Source of the DNA: Heliocybe sulcata
Lineage: Eukaryota > Basidiomycota > Agaricomycetes > Gloeophyllales > Gloeophyllaceae
Reading direction: 5' to 3'
NCBI GenBank assembly: GCA_004369045.1
Contig: ML213505.1
Coordinates: 1,237,849 to 1,301,848, forward strand
Length of the DNA: 64,000 nt
A program made the translations under genes and the position numbers. The notes beneath the pieces were generated by a model. That model did not search any database and had not been told where the DNA came from. It saw only the letters and a program-made list of their open reading frames with translations. Positions 21,881-34,317 of the stretch are shown here, piece after piece; positions within the stretch are counted from its first letter, which is position 1, and each line of letters opens with the position of its first letter.

Positions 21881-23553
21881 ATGGATGATGAACACATTGT
21901 TGTCGATGACATTGAAGACAAGCCTCTTACAAACGGCTCTACCAGCTCGTACGGGATGCGCGACCGCCCCACGCGCAATGCTGCCTCGGACGTCTACCGC
22001 CCCTCGGGCTCCTTACGCACGCAGGGGACGCCGGTCCCGCTCACGGAGCGCACCACACGCTCCGCGGCAGCGCGCTCGAAGCCGCAGCCTAAGCTGAAGC
22101 TGAAGCTGAGCGACAAGGCCGCACAGCAGGCGCCGGGGATGTCGTTCTTGGGTGCGTATGACCGGGAGCTGGACTCGGACGATGAGGACCTGGCGTTCGA
22201 GGAGCAGTTTGTGTTGAGGATGCCGCATGGGGAGGATTGTGAGCGGTTGAGGAGGATGGTGGCGGCGAGGGAGGTGGAGGGGGATGTGTGGTTTAAGTTC
22301 AAGGGTACGTCCGACCAACGTACGCACGAATGGATTCCGCTCATTCTATGTAGATGCCCGACGTGCTGTGTTTCATATTGGGAACAGTCTCTATTCTGCC
22401 AAGCTTGTTGATCTACCGTGCATCATCGAAGCTCAAAAGACGCTCGACAATAAGCAGATGTTCAAAGTCGCCGACATATGTCAGGTTGCCGTGTCTTTTT
22501 GTGTAGGTTTGACCATCTACTGACATAGGCTCTCAGATGCTCGTGGTTGAGAATCGCATCCCCAACGAAGAAGTTGTCAGTAATAACAAGAACTTTAATA
22601 TCGACGAGTTCATATGGCCACACGGTATCACCCCGCCTCTGCATTGGGCCCGAAAAAGAAGGTTCAGGAAGAGAGTTAACAGAAGAGTGCGTAGTCATGG
22701 TTGGTTCCTCGTAGTACCGACACTGAATAAAACAAACTCTGTCCAGACGATTGAAAGTGTAGAGGAGCAAGTTGAGCGACTGCTCGAGGCCGATGCCGCA
22801 GCGGCGCAAGTCCAATATGGTGAGCCATTTTCCACCTCTTCTTTGCTTTAGTTAACATACCGCCGCGCAGATGTGCTTGAGAACGTGAATCCCGAATGGT
22901 CAGACTCGGAATTCGCTGACCACGAACAAGCGTTCGACGCGCCCACCCCTGCGTTCGGCTCCGACCTTGGCGACGCACCCACGCCAGCGCCCGGCGAAGA
23001 GGACGGCGGGCAGGAAGAAGGCGACGAGGAGGGAGACGAAGAAGAAGGCGACATTGACGAGGAACTAGCGGCGGAGCTCAACCTGGCGTTTGCTGACGAG
23101 GATGAGGGAGAGGAAGCAGACGAGGAAGATGAGGAGGAGAGTGAGGAGGACGATGAGGATGAGGATGAGGATAATGAAATGAGCCAGGCGAAGAAGTTGT
23201 TGAACGAGGAGATTAGGGACCTCGAGGCTGCGGTGAATAAGAAGGAAGGAGAGGTGGCGAGCACTGCGAATCCCTTAATTAGGGTGAGTCCCTATTACGG
23301 ATGCACTCCTGGATACGCTGCTTACTGCGATCTTCAGCGTCGCTTCGAGGACGCACTGAAGAAGCTCAAGGCGGATCTGGCTATGAAAGTTGCGCAAAGA
23401 GAAGAAATGAAAGAAAAACAGCAGGCTGCGAAGGAAGGCGCCTCAGCTGGAGATACGGATGGCGACATGGATCTCGGTCCGAACGACGAGGAGGATGCCG
23501 AGGACGACCTCTTCGGACCAGAAGAACCAGGAGTAGGTATGGATATTGGTTGA
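21881..23553 (+). CDS. TAF7: TFIID subunit 7 (TAF7)
   Basis: Exons 21881-22304, 22354-22484, 22537-22686, 22747-22819, 22871-23283 and 23338-23553 give 468 residues. TAF7 binds TAF1 in TFIID and restrains its activity during initiation. The conserved TAFII55 domain reads EEQFVLRMPHGEDCERLRRM, then RRAVFHIGNSLYSAKLVDLP, IIEAQKTLDNKQMFKVADIC and IDEFIWPHGITPPL. The C-terminal half is very acidic (Glu/Asp runs around residues 290-345) and ends in a coiled-coil-like lysine/glutamate segment. Introns 22687-22746 (60 nt) and 23284-23337 (54 nt) are multiples of three without stops, so retention would keep the frame. Convergent with GAA1, 94 bp apart. Confidence 0.93.
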
Positions 23554-23647
23554 TTCATTGTTGTATTACAGCCCTTGCTTTGCATTTGCATGTAGTATCA
23601 TGTATGTTGTCGCAGTATAAATATAATGGACGTGTATGGTAATACCC

Positions 23648-26110
23648 TTACATCGGCAGCAAGCACACCAACCCAGCCTGCATCACAAGCGGGGCATACA
23701 CCAAACATACGAAAGGCGCAAACCACACCCCCAGAATCTCCCAACTCCATAGAGCCCTCTGCATCTCCCCTGGCAACCCCAGCATCCACCCGAACGCCAG
23801 GCACGCATACGCCAGGTATTTAACTGTGCGCACAGGGAGCATGGGCGACGAGGACGCGAGTGTCAGTGGTATGCCGAGGAGGACGGCTGTGATTGCTGCA
23901 AGGGAGAAGTTGAGTACGGAGGTGACGGAGATGACGGTGGAGGCGAGACAGAGTGTGGTGGATTTGAGAATGGTGGGGATGGCGACCTGCGAGGATGGGC
24001 GGGCTAGGGATCGGAGGGAGTAGAGAATGGGCATTGGGGAGGTGAGGCAGAGCATGAAGAGGGGGAGCGTCTAGAGTGAACATAGCTCAGGACTGCATCA
24101 CGAGCTGGAGAGGCAAGTGACTTACGATGGCGGGACTTAGCGTCGGCGTCCTTGTTAGAGCCAGAAAGACGGCGAGTCCAAAGGCGTGCGTGTACAACAC
24201 AATATAAACTGCAGGGAGCAGCGGCCTCGATTGACGTTCCCACTTCACCTCTCTACTCCCACTCTTCTCGCTCTCTTTTTCCTCTCCCCTCTCTTGTGCT
24301 CTTGCCCGCCACCCCGCCCCAACCCACTCCCCGATCCCCCCAAACATCATTGACACACTAATCAAAATCGCACTAGGGAGGTACTTCCCGATCTTGAGGA
24401 AGGTGTGCGGGCTGGTCATAATATAGAAGAAGAAGGAGGCGTGCAGGCGCTCGAGGAGGTTGTTGGTTGTTCGGAGGGATGACTCCACTACTCTGTGCGT
24501 TGTAAGAGGGGGAGAGTCAGTGCAGGGAGAGGGAGGAGGGAAGAGGGAGAGGGAGGAGTACGTACCGGCCCATGGCGTGGAACCCGTGTGGCCCTGGGGC
24601 GGGCTCGCCGTATAGAGTTATAGCGTCTATACGGAACCTACTCCCAATCCTCATCAATGCTCTGCAGAATAAGGAATCAGGAAGTACGACACGTACTGGT
24701 GAAACAGCCCATGCACACCACTAGCTACCCCGCGTCCCTGATACCCAACATGCCTAAGCACGTTCTTCGCGCGGTATGCAAACTCCTTGAATTCCCTGTT
24801 ACTTTTCAAGGATTCCGGAAGCCAGGCAGGCAAGCCGAGCACATCTTTGCTTGGGAACTCGCTCGGGTCGAACTGGTCGTACAGGAGCACGGGGACGCCG
24901 CCTGTGTAGCGCGAGATGAGCTGGACGGAGTTAGCGAGGTCTTGGTTCGGGAGGCGGCCGTTGAGGCCCTCTGTGGGGAGGTGAGGAAAGGTAAGCGACG
25001 GTCACATGGAGACAAGGAAATACAAGGCACCTAGGAAGAGGCCGATGTGGGAGAAGGAGTGCCCAGGATAGTCGATATTGAGGGCTGTCCATATTACACC
25101 GGATGATGGTATGAGAGGATCGGCGTGTAAATCTGAGTGGAATGAGGTAAGCAAGTCTGAGTATCGCCGTATACAGGATGCCAGGACGTACTGGATTGCA
25201 CGGAGCCGTGGTAAGTACTTAGCCACGCATGCATGCCTTCCATATATCCGTCGCTCAAGACAAATATAATGTCCTTGGACCATAGCGAGTAATCTGTAGA
25301 TGTCGAATATCAAACTCTGGAGATAAACAAAGGTGGGTTGTAAACTTGCTCTTGAGGAAAGCCGCCAGGGCTAGTACAGTTGGAACACCCCGCCTGTTCA
25401 AAGTACCATCGCCCTCTCCCGCTCTACTGAGCCAAGAGGCGCTTATTACCATGGCTTCAGCACCGGAAGCACGAGGAGAGGAGAATACGGCGTAAGCATT
25501 CGCGCCTTGTACAACCTATTATGGTTAGCTGAAGGCGGCTCCGTAAAGGCACTTCTCGTACCTTGTCTCCATAAGTGTAGCTGTAATGTTGCGTAGCGGC
25601 CGGAATACCTAGCTTCTGGAACTCTGTGACTAGAAGATCCGCCTTTCTACAACAAGGCTTTAATCCATACGCAATCCGAGATGGAGCTACAGACTCACTC
25701 GATGCTAGTGATGTTCCGCTGTAGCCATTCTTCAATCTGGTCAAGGTACCGGTCTGCTCGGTGTACTTCATCCCAATTCCAATACGTGGTGACCTACGCG
25801 CCGTCGGTGTCTGTGCAGCACGATATGACAGCGAGTCTACCTGAGCAGGTTGAAGAGCGTTCTCGTCGATGTACGTTCCTTGACTCAGCATAGGCAAGGG
25901 AATGATGACCATCCAAAGGAGTCCCACAAGAAGCAAAGCTGCCCTGGATGTGGGCCCTCAATATGCAAAGACTAAACCAGCGAGTACCGAGACGCACCTG
26001 ATGACTGGGAGCCTCTTCCACAGAACCGCTGCTAAGGCCTTCCGCCTTTGTATGCGGACGCGAGCGCCGTCTTCCCCTCCACCTTTTCTGAATCTGCTGA
26101 GCAAACTCAT
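23648..26110 (-). CDS. GAA1: GPI transamidase subunit Gaa1
   Basis: Exons 26110-25998, 25943-25841, 25793-25699, 25646-25562, 25515-25350, 25293-25192, 25132-25031, 24970-24697, 24661-24566, 24492-24126 and 24070-23648 give 641 residues. Gaa1 is an ER membrane subunit that helps attach GPI anchors to proteins. Landmarks are an N-terminal membrane span (AALLLVGLLWMVIIPLP), a luminal peptidase-like domain with FSSPRASGAEAMV, YSLWSKDIIFVLSDGYMEG, VIWTALNIDYPGHSFSHIGL, EGLNGRLPNQDLANSVQ and GEPAPGPHGFHAMGR, then several C-terminal spans. Intron 25349-25294 begins GCAAGT, a GC-AG intron: no GT donor gives the conserved frame here. Confidence 0.92.
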
Positions 26111-26337
26111 GACATTCCTGAGGACAGTGGGCTCGCGGTGCGCGCCTTTTGGGTGACCGAGCTGTGCACTGCCAGACGCTAAGAATGAGGCCGACGCGTC
26201 GATCAATCCACGTGGGCTGCAGTACTTGTGGCTGTGGCGGAAGCACTTCAACTGTGTCCGGCCCGCGCGCCCTCGACTTCAAAACGTTTGATCATCTCTC
26301 TCCCTCTCTATCTCTCTCCCTCTCTACCTATGAAATT
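26111..26337. promoter_or_regulatory. Divergent promoter GAA1/USP48 with CT tract
   Basis: A 227-bp spacer separates opposed starts. A CT-rich tract at about 26292-26327 sits directly before the USP48 ATG, as is common at fungal transcription starts. Confidence 0.5.
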
Positions 26338-29300
26338 ATGCCTGCAACGCGCAGGCGAGGGGCCTCTTCGGCGCCCAAAATCCTGGAAGCAGGCCAAAAA
26401 TTGAAGCGAGAAGCACTTCACGGGTCTCGTTCAAATCTATGGAGCTGGGTTGGGACCGAAGCCACAGACGCGTCTCGAATTACCGACGAACACCTCGCAT
26501 TCTGTTGTGGTCTGTCTAAACGAAACGGGTGGCCCGTCTGTCGCAACAAATATGCCAAGGCTGCCTCATCAGACTCGAGCGAAGAAACGAAGCCTGCAAA
26601 ACCCATAGATGTTGATGAAGACGTCATTGTCATTTCCGACGATGAGCAGCGCCAGGAATGCTCCCGCAAGGCTTGCAAGTTGAACCCCAACTGCTTGAAT
26701 TACTTGGGGCAAGAGGCTTGGGAGGATGAAGGCATGTACCACTCGAGAAGGTGACTCGAAAGCTGGGGTTCTCACAAGCGTCGCAGAGAAGGCTAGGGAA
26801 GCGTTCTTGAAGGCGGCCTACTTGGGCCATGATCCTAGAGATGACATCAGAAAGCCGGGTTCTCCTGTAGGACTGAAGGTAGGTACTAGAACCAGCTCAG
26901 TGGTCGGATATGATTCACGAGCACCCGCAGAACTTGGGTGCCACTTGTTACGCGAACGCGTTTCTTCAAGTAAGCACCGCTCGAACGCTCGTCACTTTTA
27001 TCTGATTTTATCTCGCAGGTGTGGTTCCAAGACCTAGCTTTCCGCAGCGGGGTCTACAAATGCCTTCCGAGCCCAGACGAAGGGCACAATTACCAGGATT
27101 CTCCCGTGTTCCAGCTGCAGGTCACGTTTGCAGCCATGCAAAAAGGCCTCCACAAGGTCTTCAACCCTACAAAACTCGTCGAGAGCCTTCAACTACGAGC
27201 GACCGAGCAGCAGGACGCACAAGAGTATGTCACTTCCGTTCTCCAGCACAATCGATGTTTGATTTCCGGGAATGTGGTAGGTTCTCGAAACTGTTCATGT
27301 CATATCTCGACTCGGAGTTCAAGAAGCAGTCGGTGACATCCTTGAAGACCCTTGTGCCTGACCAGTTCCAGGGTAATCAAATATATGGCACAGAATGCCA
27401 GAACTGTCACAATAAATCTGAGAGGAATAGCGAGTTTCTGGAGTTAGAGATCAGCCTTGAGGTACAGAGAAACCTACGCCCGACTCCCAATGTCTTACCA
27501 CCCTCCGTCCAGCGAAACTGCAAGCTGGAAGAACGTATACGAGCACTCCTCCAACCAGAGCTGCTCTCCGGAGATAACCAGTTCAGTGCCCCTCCCACCC
27601 CTTTGTCCTTTTAGTGCTGATGACCTCGCCTCTTGCTCACCGCATAGATATCTCTGCTCGCACTGTGACTCCCTCCAGGATGCAACACGGTACACCCGGC
27701 TGGATTCACTTCCGCCCGTGCTGCACATTTCCCTACTACGATTCGTATACGATCTGGCATCTATGGAGCGCAAGAAGTGCAGCCACGCGGTCTCGTTCCC
27801 TATGACGCTCGATATGGACCAGTTTCTGGATGCGGACCATCGGCCTGGAGCTAGCTCTGATAACGGGCGGAGGAATGTGTATCACTTAAGAGGGGTGCTG
27901 TTGCATAAAGGTCCAAGTGCGTGGCACGGGCATTATGAGGCGCAGGTGTATGATGTTAGGTAGGTGACGTTCGGGAGTGATGTTGTTTGAGCGCTTACGA
28001 GGTTTTCATAGTAGCAAGCAGTGGTACCAATTTGACGACGAGTCGGTCACAAAGCCGAAGTCGATGGCGCATTTGTTTAACGATGAGGTGGAGGTAGTGG
28101 GGGAGGGAAAGAGTGAAACGAAGTGAGGATCGATCGAAGCATTTCTGACCGCAGTGCTTGATCATCTATCAGGTCATCCAAGGTACACACCGGTCGTCAG
28201 AGCACAAAGCGCAAAAAAGAGATGCAGAGTAGCGAAGACCGGAAGTAAGCTGGCATGCAGAATGAAGCGACATCACCTCACATGATGTGTAGGAATGCGA
28301 TATCCAGTCAGACAACATTGAAGTGAGTCGCGAACTCGTTCTTCGAGCCATGCACACTCACTGTATGACAGAGACATCACCTCGAAGGAGGCGTATATGC
28401 TTATATACGTACGAGAGACGAGCACTTCCGACAAAGCAGAGAACGCCGAAGATTCGGCTTCAGCCTCTGTGGACCCGCCTGCACCTCCTGGTCCAGCCAT
28501 GGAAGTAATCAACAGTATGAACGCACAGCTGGTCAAATCAACAGGAGTGTTCGATTCTGAGTAAGTTTGACTGTCTGATAGGCTGCTCTGACGTTCATCG
28601 TCCCTGCAGCAAGAAAGCCAAGATAGAGGAGTTCGAAGAGATCCGGCGTAGGATGAGGGACGTGTACAGTGACTGGACTGTCTCGAGTTACGACGAAGTA
28701 CGGTGTTCATTTTGCATGTCTAGCGAGGGACAGCTCATGACGTGGCTCTAGCCCAGCGTGATTGTTAGCGCCGACGTGCTTCGGAATTGGTTATCGACTG
28801 GTTTAACGAAGGCGGATACATCGGCCCAGATGGCGAAAGAGGAACAGTCTGGTCGGGGAGAGCCGTCTGGCTCTACTTCTGAGGTCGTACCTGTATCTTC
28901 AATGGCAGAGGCACCAGCCAACTCGGATAGCACCTGTGAACACGGCCTGCTTGATCCTAGCAAGGTGGCGAGCATGAAACGAGTGAAGAAGGTACTGTTC
29001 AGTAGTCCATGCGCCTGCTCTTCGACTGGCCCACATGCTGACATTCGTCTATCTTAGTCTGCGTATGAGAGAATGAAACAGGAGTCTGGTTTGATCTCTT
29101 TCTCGGAGCTCAGTAGCCGAGATGTTTGTCGTATTTGCGTGACGGAACAGTTCAAAGGTCTTTCCCCTGCTTTATAGCATTTTGATACGCATGACTGAGA
29201 GATGATCTTTAGAGCAACTTTATCAGAGGGAGCATCCAAAAGAAGTAGCTCGATTCAATAAGCTATGTATCGGCGACTGTGACTCCAGAGGCTATTGGAT

Positions 29301-30897
29301 CTCTAAAGCATGGTTGAAAGGTAAAGACTTTTGGGAATGTGAGCTTGCCGCAATCTTATGATGGCTATAATGTCCCTTACAGACTGGAAGTTGTCCAAAC
29401 CAAAGATGCATCAACCTAGCTCACAGGATCCCGCCCCTGACTCTCATCCGTTTGGCTTTGATGTATGCTGTGAGCACGGGTGTCTCTACCCTGATAAGAC
29501 TCTACGTCGGACGATACCTGAACTGGTCAGTTTTTGTCTCCCTTATGGTATTGCATGCGCTGATGAATGGGAAGGCCTACAAGTTGCTGAAAGCACATTT
29601 CCCTGCATGGCAAACCTTGTCAGTCGATGAGGAGCCATGTGCTGCCTGCGAGGTCAAGAACCAGAACTCGAAGGAAGAGCAGTCAGAGCTGATGAGCAAA
29701 GCGGAGCTTGAGAAGGTCCGCCCAGCTGATATACATCTGTTGCAGATCTTGACGTACCTACAGACCAGGCTGCACAACTTGTATCAGAATGCCCTTGAGC
29801 ACGACGGAAAAATACCCTCTGGTTATGTGTCTGCTGTGGTTCCCGCAGATTTCGTCTTAGCATGGAGGGAATGGGTGCGCCAGCCAAATCTAGCTCCCCG
29901 ACCAGATAAGCTAGACAACTCATCATTCCTCTGTCACCATGGTATGCTGCTTCTGGACCTAGGGAGAACATGCGATGTGGACGGTGTCATAGCGCTATTA
30001 CCAATCGATGAATGGAGGATTTTGGAGGATCTGTAGGTATCGCACTCCCCTGTCGGACGATTGAGTATTGACGGCCCCGTTGAGTTACTCAGCAGTGCCT
30101 TTGATCTCTGTAGAAAGTCGATTCGACGAGCAAGGTGCTCGCCGTATCCTCACTGACCGAGATGTATGCGAGGACTGTCGCATTCGAAGGTGAATGTTCA
30201 ACGCACCCGCCAGCTCTTGTATTTATCCTGATATGCCATCGCAGAAAATTGGAATACACGATCACCGAAGTTCATATCCGAATATACGGTGAACCGTCTG
30301 CTGAAGAAAATGCAGAGGACGCTGAATATCGAGGTCGGGCGGAGAACATTGTTACATATGGATCCGGCGGCACCCGACGGTCTAAGCGCATTCGACGAGG
30401 AACCCTGAAAGGGAACTATTTCAAGATCAGTGTATCAAAGGAAACGACTATCAAGGATCTGAGACTGAAGGTGCAAATAGCATTTCAGTTCTCGTGTTGA
30501 TGCTCACTAGTCATTACTTCTCTGGCAGGTGCAAGAAACGAGCGAGGTGCCAGTAATATGCCAGCGTCTGTTCTACCGTGGTCAAGAGTTGGACGATAGT
30601 TCTGCCACCATTGGCAGCCTTGGGATCCTGTCCAACGACGTCATAGACGTACAGCAGGCATCAGAGGAAGCCATGAACGACGAGAGCGAGCATGCAGCGA
30701 ATAAAAAACCGCGCATTGATGACGGGAGAGCATTCGATGGCACTATGTTGGGCCGTCAATGCGAGCCACCACCTGATGCGACAGGGCAGGAGAACGTCGG
30801 ATCCGCGGTTCTGGAGGTCGGGGAATGCTCCGCATGTACCTATCGAAATGTTGAGGGAGCACAGGTCTGCATCATGTGCGAGACCCAACTTATGTGA
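26338..30897 (+). CDS. USP48: USP48-like ubiquitin C-terminal hydrolase with C-terminal NZF finger
   Basis: Twenty exons (26338-26731, 26787-26878, 26931-26969, 27019-27224, 27281-27461, 27513-27580, 27648-27959, 28012-28122, 28173-28244, 28293-28322, 28372-28560, 28610-28697, 28752-28991, 29058-29157, 29213-29320, 29383-29525, 29575-30032, 30085-30189, 30245-30470, 30529-30897) give 1176 residues. It should cleave ubiquitin from proteins. The Cys box is NLGATCYANAFLQ (about residue 168), then QQDAQEFSKLFMS. A C-x2-C zinc ribbon pair (CQNC, CSHC) follows, and the His box lies in WHGHYEAQVYDV. DUSP-type repeats (residues 600-850), a UBL domain (LFYRGQELDDSSATIGSLGI) and a terminal zinc finger complete it. 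Intron 26732-26786 appears to be GC-AG. Confidence 0.9.
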
Positions 30898-31226
30898 CAT
30901 GTTATCGCGGCGAAGGTACTCTAAGAGCTGGACGACTGCCCACTACAACAGACTGCTTGACACTGATACTCAATGTTCGACGGTAGGAAGTGCAGCTCCA
31001 GAGATCTGCGAACAAAATCCGAGCTTGATACCTCTGCCATGGAAGATACCTCTAATAACAATCATAAAAGCAGAGCTTGATGCTCTATACGCCCTGTAGG
31101 ATCCGAGGTCTAGTCCGATAACGTTCAAGTTATAAGTCCCTTCCATGCCACACCTCGATGACCACAGGTGTCCTTATGTTCGCCCTTGATATATCCTATA
31201 CCGTCTACCTTGGTTGTGATGGCGCC
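30898..31226. other. Convergent 3' spacer
   Basis: The spacer is 329 bp between the stop codons of the USP48-like gene and the sedolisin. It contains only 3' untranslated and termination sequence as far as I can see. Confidence 0.5.
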
Positions 31227-33359
31227 TTACAGACCAACAGCCGTCCGAAGGGCAGCATAATTGGGAGTGCCAAGGCCGGTCACCTATGCTTAGAATTAGG
31301 AATAGAGACAATGAGCACTAAAAAGGTTGATACGTACAGGATCCCAACCAGACGCAGCAGGGAAACCATTAGTGTTGCAACCGGGGTTGTCACCTGGAAG
31401 ATACATCAGCTCCACCTTCCGCCTAGAGAAAAATGCTTACCACTAGTGATGTCTGTGAATGCGGAAGCAGCGGTGGAATAGAGCAAGGGGTTCAGGAAAC
31501 CCAACGGACTCTTTCCGGCTGCGATGAGCTCATCATTCAGTAGCCCGATGATGCTCGCAAAAATGGGACTCGAGCAGCTGGTGCCTGCAACGTATCCCGC
31601 CGATCCGCCCACGATAATCTCGACATCATAGCCTTGTGCTGCCACGTCGGGATAAGCACGGCCAGATGCATTGAAAAGGCCCGAGTCCGTGGAGCCCAGA
31701 GTGCTCAGGTAACTTGAGACGGCGGATGCCTGGTAATCTGGGATGCCCCAGTAGTTGGAGAAACCGCCGGAAGAGAAAGATGCCCCGGTCTCAGGACCAG
31801 TGCCGGTTGTCGCGCCGACGGATGCCATGCTGGGACGAGATCAATGGTCCATCGACGACAGGTGTATCGAAAACAACTTACTAAGGGCAACCAGAAGGGA
31901 ACGTCGGGACAAAGGCTGAGCAACTGGCGTCGTTGGAACCTCCGACGCCACTGTCGCCAGAGGCGAATAGGATGGAGACGCCCTGGGCGCCGAGTTGCAT
32001 GTAGTTGTTGCAAAGTTTGCTGCATTGCTCGTCAGCAAGATACCTGACAAACGAAAAAGACTGCGTACTTTGCTTCAGCGATAGACACATCGCTCTCGGT
32101 TTCGCCTGTTGTACATCATGAGTGCGATGGTGCGCGTCAGAGAACACCCTTTCCATACCGTACGAGGTAGTCACCACCTGCGGAGGAGAGTCCATGCCGA
32201 GAAGGTAGGTTGTGATATCGTAGAAGCCGTCGCCACCATCGCCAACGGAGATGAAGACTACCGGTACACCGGAAGCAACACCGACGGTATATTGGATATC
32301 CAAGTTCTGTCAGGATATCAGAATTCACGAATTCTGTGACGAGGTAGCAGACCAAAACATACAGCTTCCGTCCCGGCCTGGCTGGGATCTTGTGGGTTGG
32401 TACCGCCGTCTACGGTCTCAAGAGTGAATGTTGTCGAGGATGGTAGATCGGGACGGAATTGTTGCAGGAATGTCTTGTTACGTGATCTAAGATAACAAGC
32501 ATAATGTGGCGTATATTGAACATACATACCGTCAAGTCAGCTTCATTAGCATATTGGTCGATAAACCCGGAGACACCGATCTTGTTGGATGATTGCGATG
32601 TCGAGGTAGTGGGGATGCCATACAGACTTTGCAGACAGGCGGGAGTGATTCCTCCGCTGCAAGAAGCGGCTGAGACGTTCGCGTGCACTGGCCGTGGTAC
32701 CTGGAAGACCGGTGCCTTCGGTGTAGGGAATCTAGGGAGGACTCAGCCTCAGGATGCTATCTGTTTGAAAGGTAGACTTACGAGACCGTAGGACGGATCA
32801 ACTCGATATGGCCTTGAAGAGACTGGGGGATGGAATATGAAAGCGTGCGAATCGCTTGCTTGCCAGTCGACTGGTGCGTAAATGTCGTGAAGTCGGCGTC
32901 AAAAAGCTCATTGGCCTGGCTGACTGGGATAGAGAAGCTGAGCCAGTCGCCGGCGGGAGTATCCTTGGTGGTGGTGATATTGTTGGACTTGAACCAGTCC
33001 AGAACAGCAGTGGTCGAGTCCTCTTTAGGCTTCACGTATTCTTCTACCTGCGTGAGACAGATGAAGAACAATTATCGCGTCACAATAATGGATGTGCATG
33101 CCTCTGCTTTGGAGAGATGCTTGCCGTAAAGCGGGCTCGACGGGGTGCTGACATCGTAGAGAGCCTTCTCCAGACCGTTCATGTCATTGGAGAACAGGCC
33201 GACATGGAGCCCTAACACCGTGTCTCGGGATGCTGGGCCTTCCTTCACGAAACCGCTTGGTATGTTCTCTCGGGATTCGTGCACCGCAAGGTCGCGCCTC
33301 ACCGGCTTAGCGAAGGTAATGGTCAAGAGAAGTGCGAAGAATGCGGCGGAGGTGAACAT
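31227..33359 (-). CDS. Secreted sedolisin / tripeptidyl peptidase (S53 family)
   Basis: Exons 33359-33102, 33047-32782, 32731-32530, 32473-32363, 32306-32159, 32105-32069, 32019-31882, 31829-31441, 31393-31338 and 31283-31227 give 553 residues. Sedolisins are acid serine peptidases, and fungal ones often release tripeptides during external protein digestion. A signal peptide (MFTSAAFFALLLTITFA) precedes a pro-S53 domain with PLYGKHLSKAEVEEYVKP. Catalytic Glu and Asp lie in TEANLDIQY (E-x3-D, formed by a splice), the oxyanion Asp in FASGDSGVGG, and the nucleophile in AGTSCSSP (G-T-S-x-S-x-P). The C-terminal GWDPVTGLGTPNY is the calcium-site end of the family. Intron 33101-33048 starts GCATGC and is best read as GC-AG. 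Confidence 0.93.
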
Positions 33360-34317
33360 GACGCCGAGCGGTTGTAGCAGCCTGGCCGACCAAGGGTCCA
33401 GGAGGGTAATCCGGTTCGCATTTTGTAGGACAAGTTGGAGCGTGGCTACCAGGAAGCAAAGCGTAGGATGAGTGCACAGATGACAGAAGCATCATGTGGT
33501 AACAGGACTTCTTCGGCCTTGTAACATTGTTCGGACCTCCATCCTATGGGTACAAGTGGACCGTAACCGTCTACTTCCGCCATGAGCTTCGTAAGATGCC
33601 AACAGGGTGTACTGCGCTGCATCAGAGTCGATACTAATGCTGTCATGCGGACTCGGATACCTGCATACGCCTGCACCAATTGCCGACTGGCTTTGCGAGT
33701 GGAAGCTTCCCAGGAGGCATGCAGACAAACTGCGGATGTACTAATGTCTCCTGCTGGACTGACATAGCTAGTGCATGAGAGTCGAGAAGCGGAAGACATG
33801 CATTTCGACAGAGCATGGGATTTCGAGTCCCAACCTTTCTTCGAACAGCGATGGCGGCAGATATACCTCGAGATCAGACCCAGATAAACGAGATTCCTGC
33901 GTGCCGATGTCAGTCTGAGCACGCGTACCGCGAAGACCTTACACTCGAGCCCATCTGACGCGTATTCGTAATACTTCCGATGAGAGTTGGGAAGAGTTGG
34001 GATCGCGTTGTGGTGGAGCAGCCTCTGCATGCGTCGAGTTATGTCGTAGGTCGACCTCACTTGCACCTCGAGAATATGCGCACCATGGTCCCTTTCCTCC
34101 GGAATACGTTGGGATCCACTGCCATTCTTATTGAAGAGGGCGTACGTATGTGTCTTTGCACTGTTGCCTCTGGGCGCAAGAGGTCCAGAGCATAAGCAGG
34201 GTAGATGATACAATGTACTCTAATATGCACAAACATAGATGATGAGGACGACAACAATGCAGATAATAATATAGAGTAACCCGACACGAACGGCCAAACG
34301 AGATAAGCAAGAAAGGA
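33360..34317. other. Intergenic upstream of the sedolisin
   Basis: The interval is 958 bp between two minus-strand genes. A 255-codon minus-strand open frame (33446-34213) is present but has no recognisable similarity and no gene-like composition. I regard this stretch as promoter of the sedolisin plus 3' region of the next gene. Confidence 0.5.

Noticed and set aside
23041-23190. Glu/Asp-coding repeat suspected to be a minisatellite
   Set aside because: It is the acidic region of TAF7, conserved in character in that family.
33800-33840. A B-box-like string near 33825 suggesting a tRNA T-arm
   Set aside because: No matching D-arm, anticodon arm or acceptor stem upstream.
33446-34213. A 255-codon minus-strand open frame between the sedolisin and the large unknown gene
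   Set aside because: No recognisable similarity or domain, amino-acid composition like random translation, and it sits where the sedolisin promoter must be.
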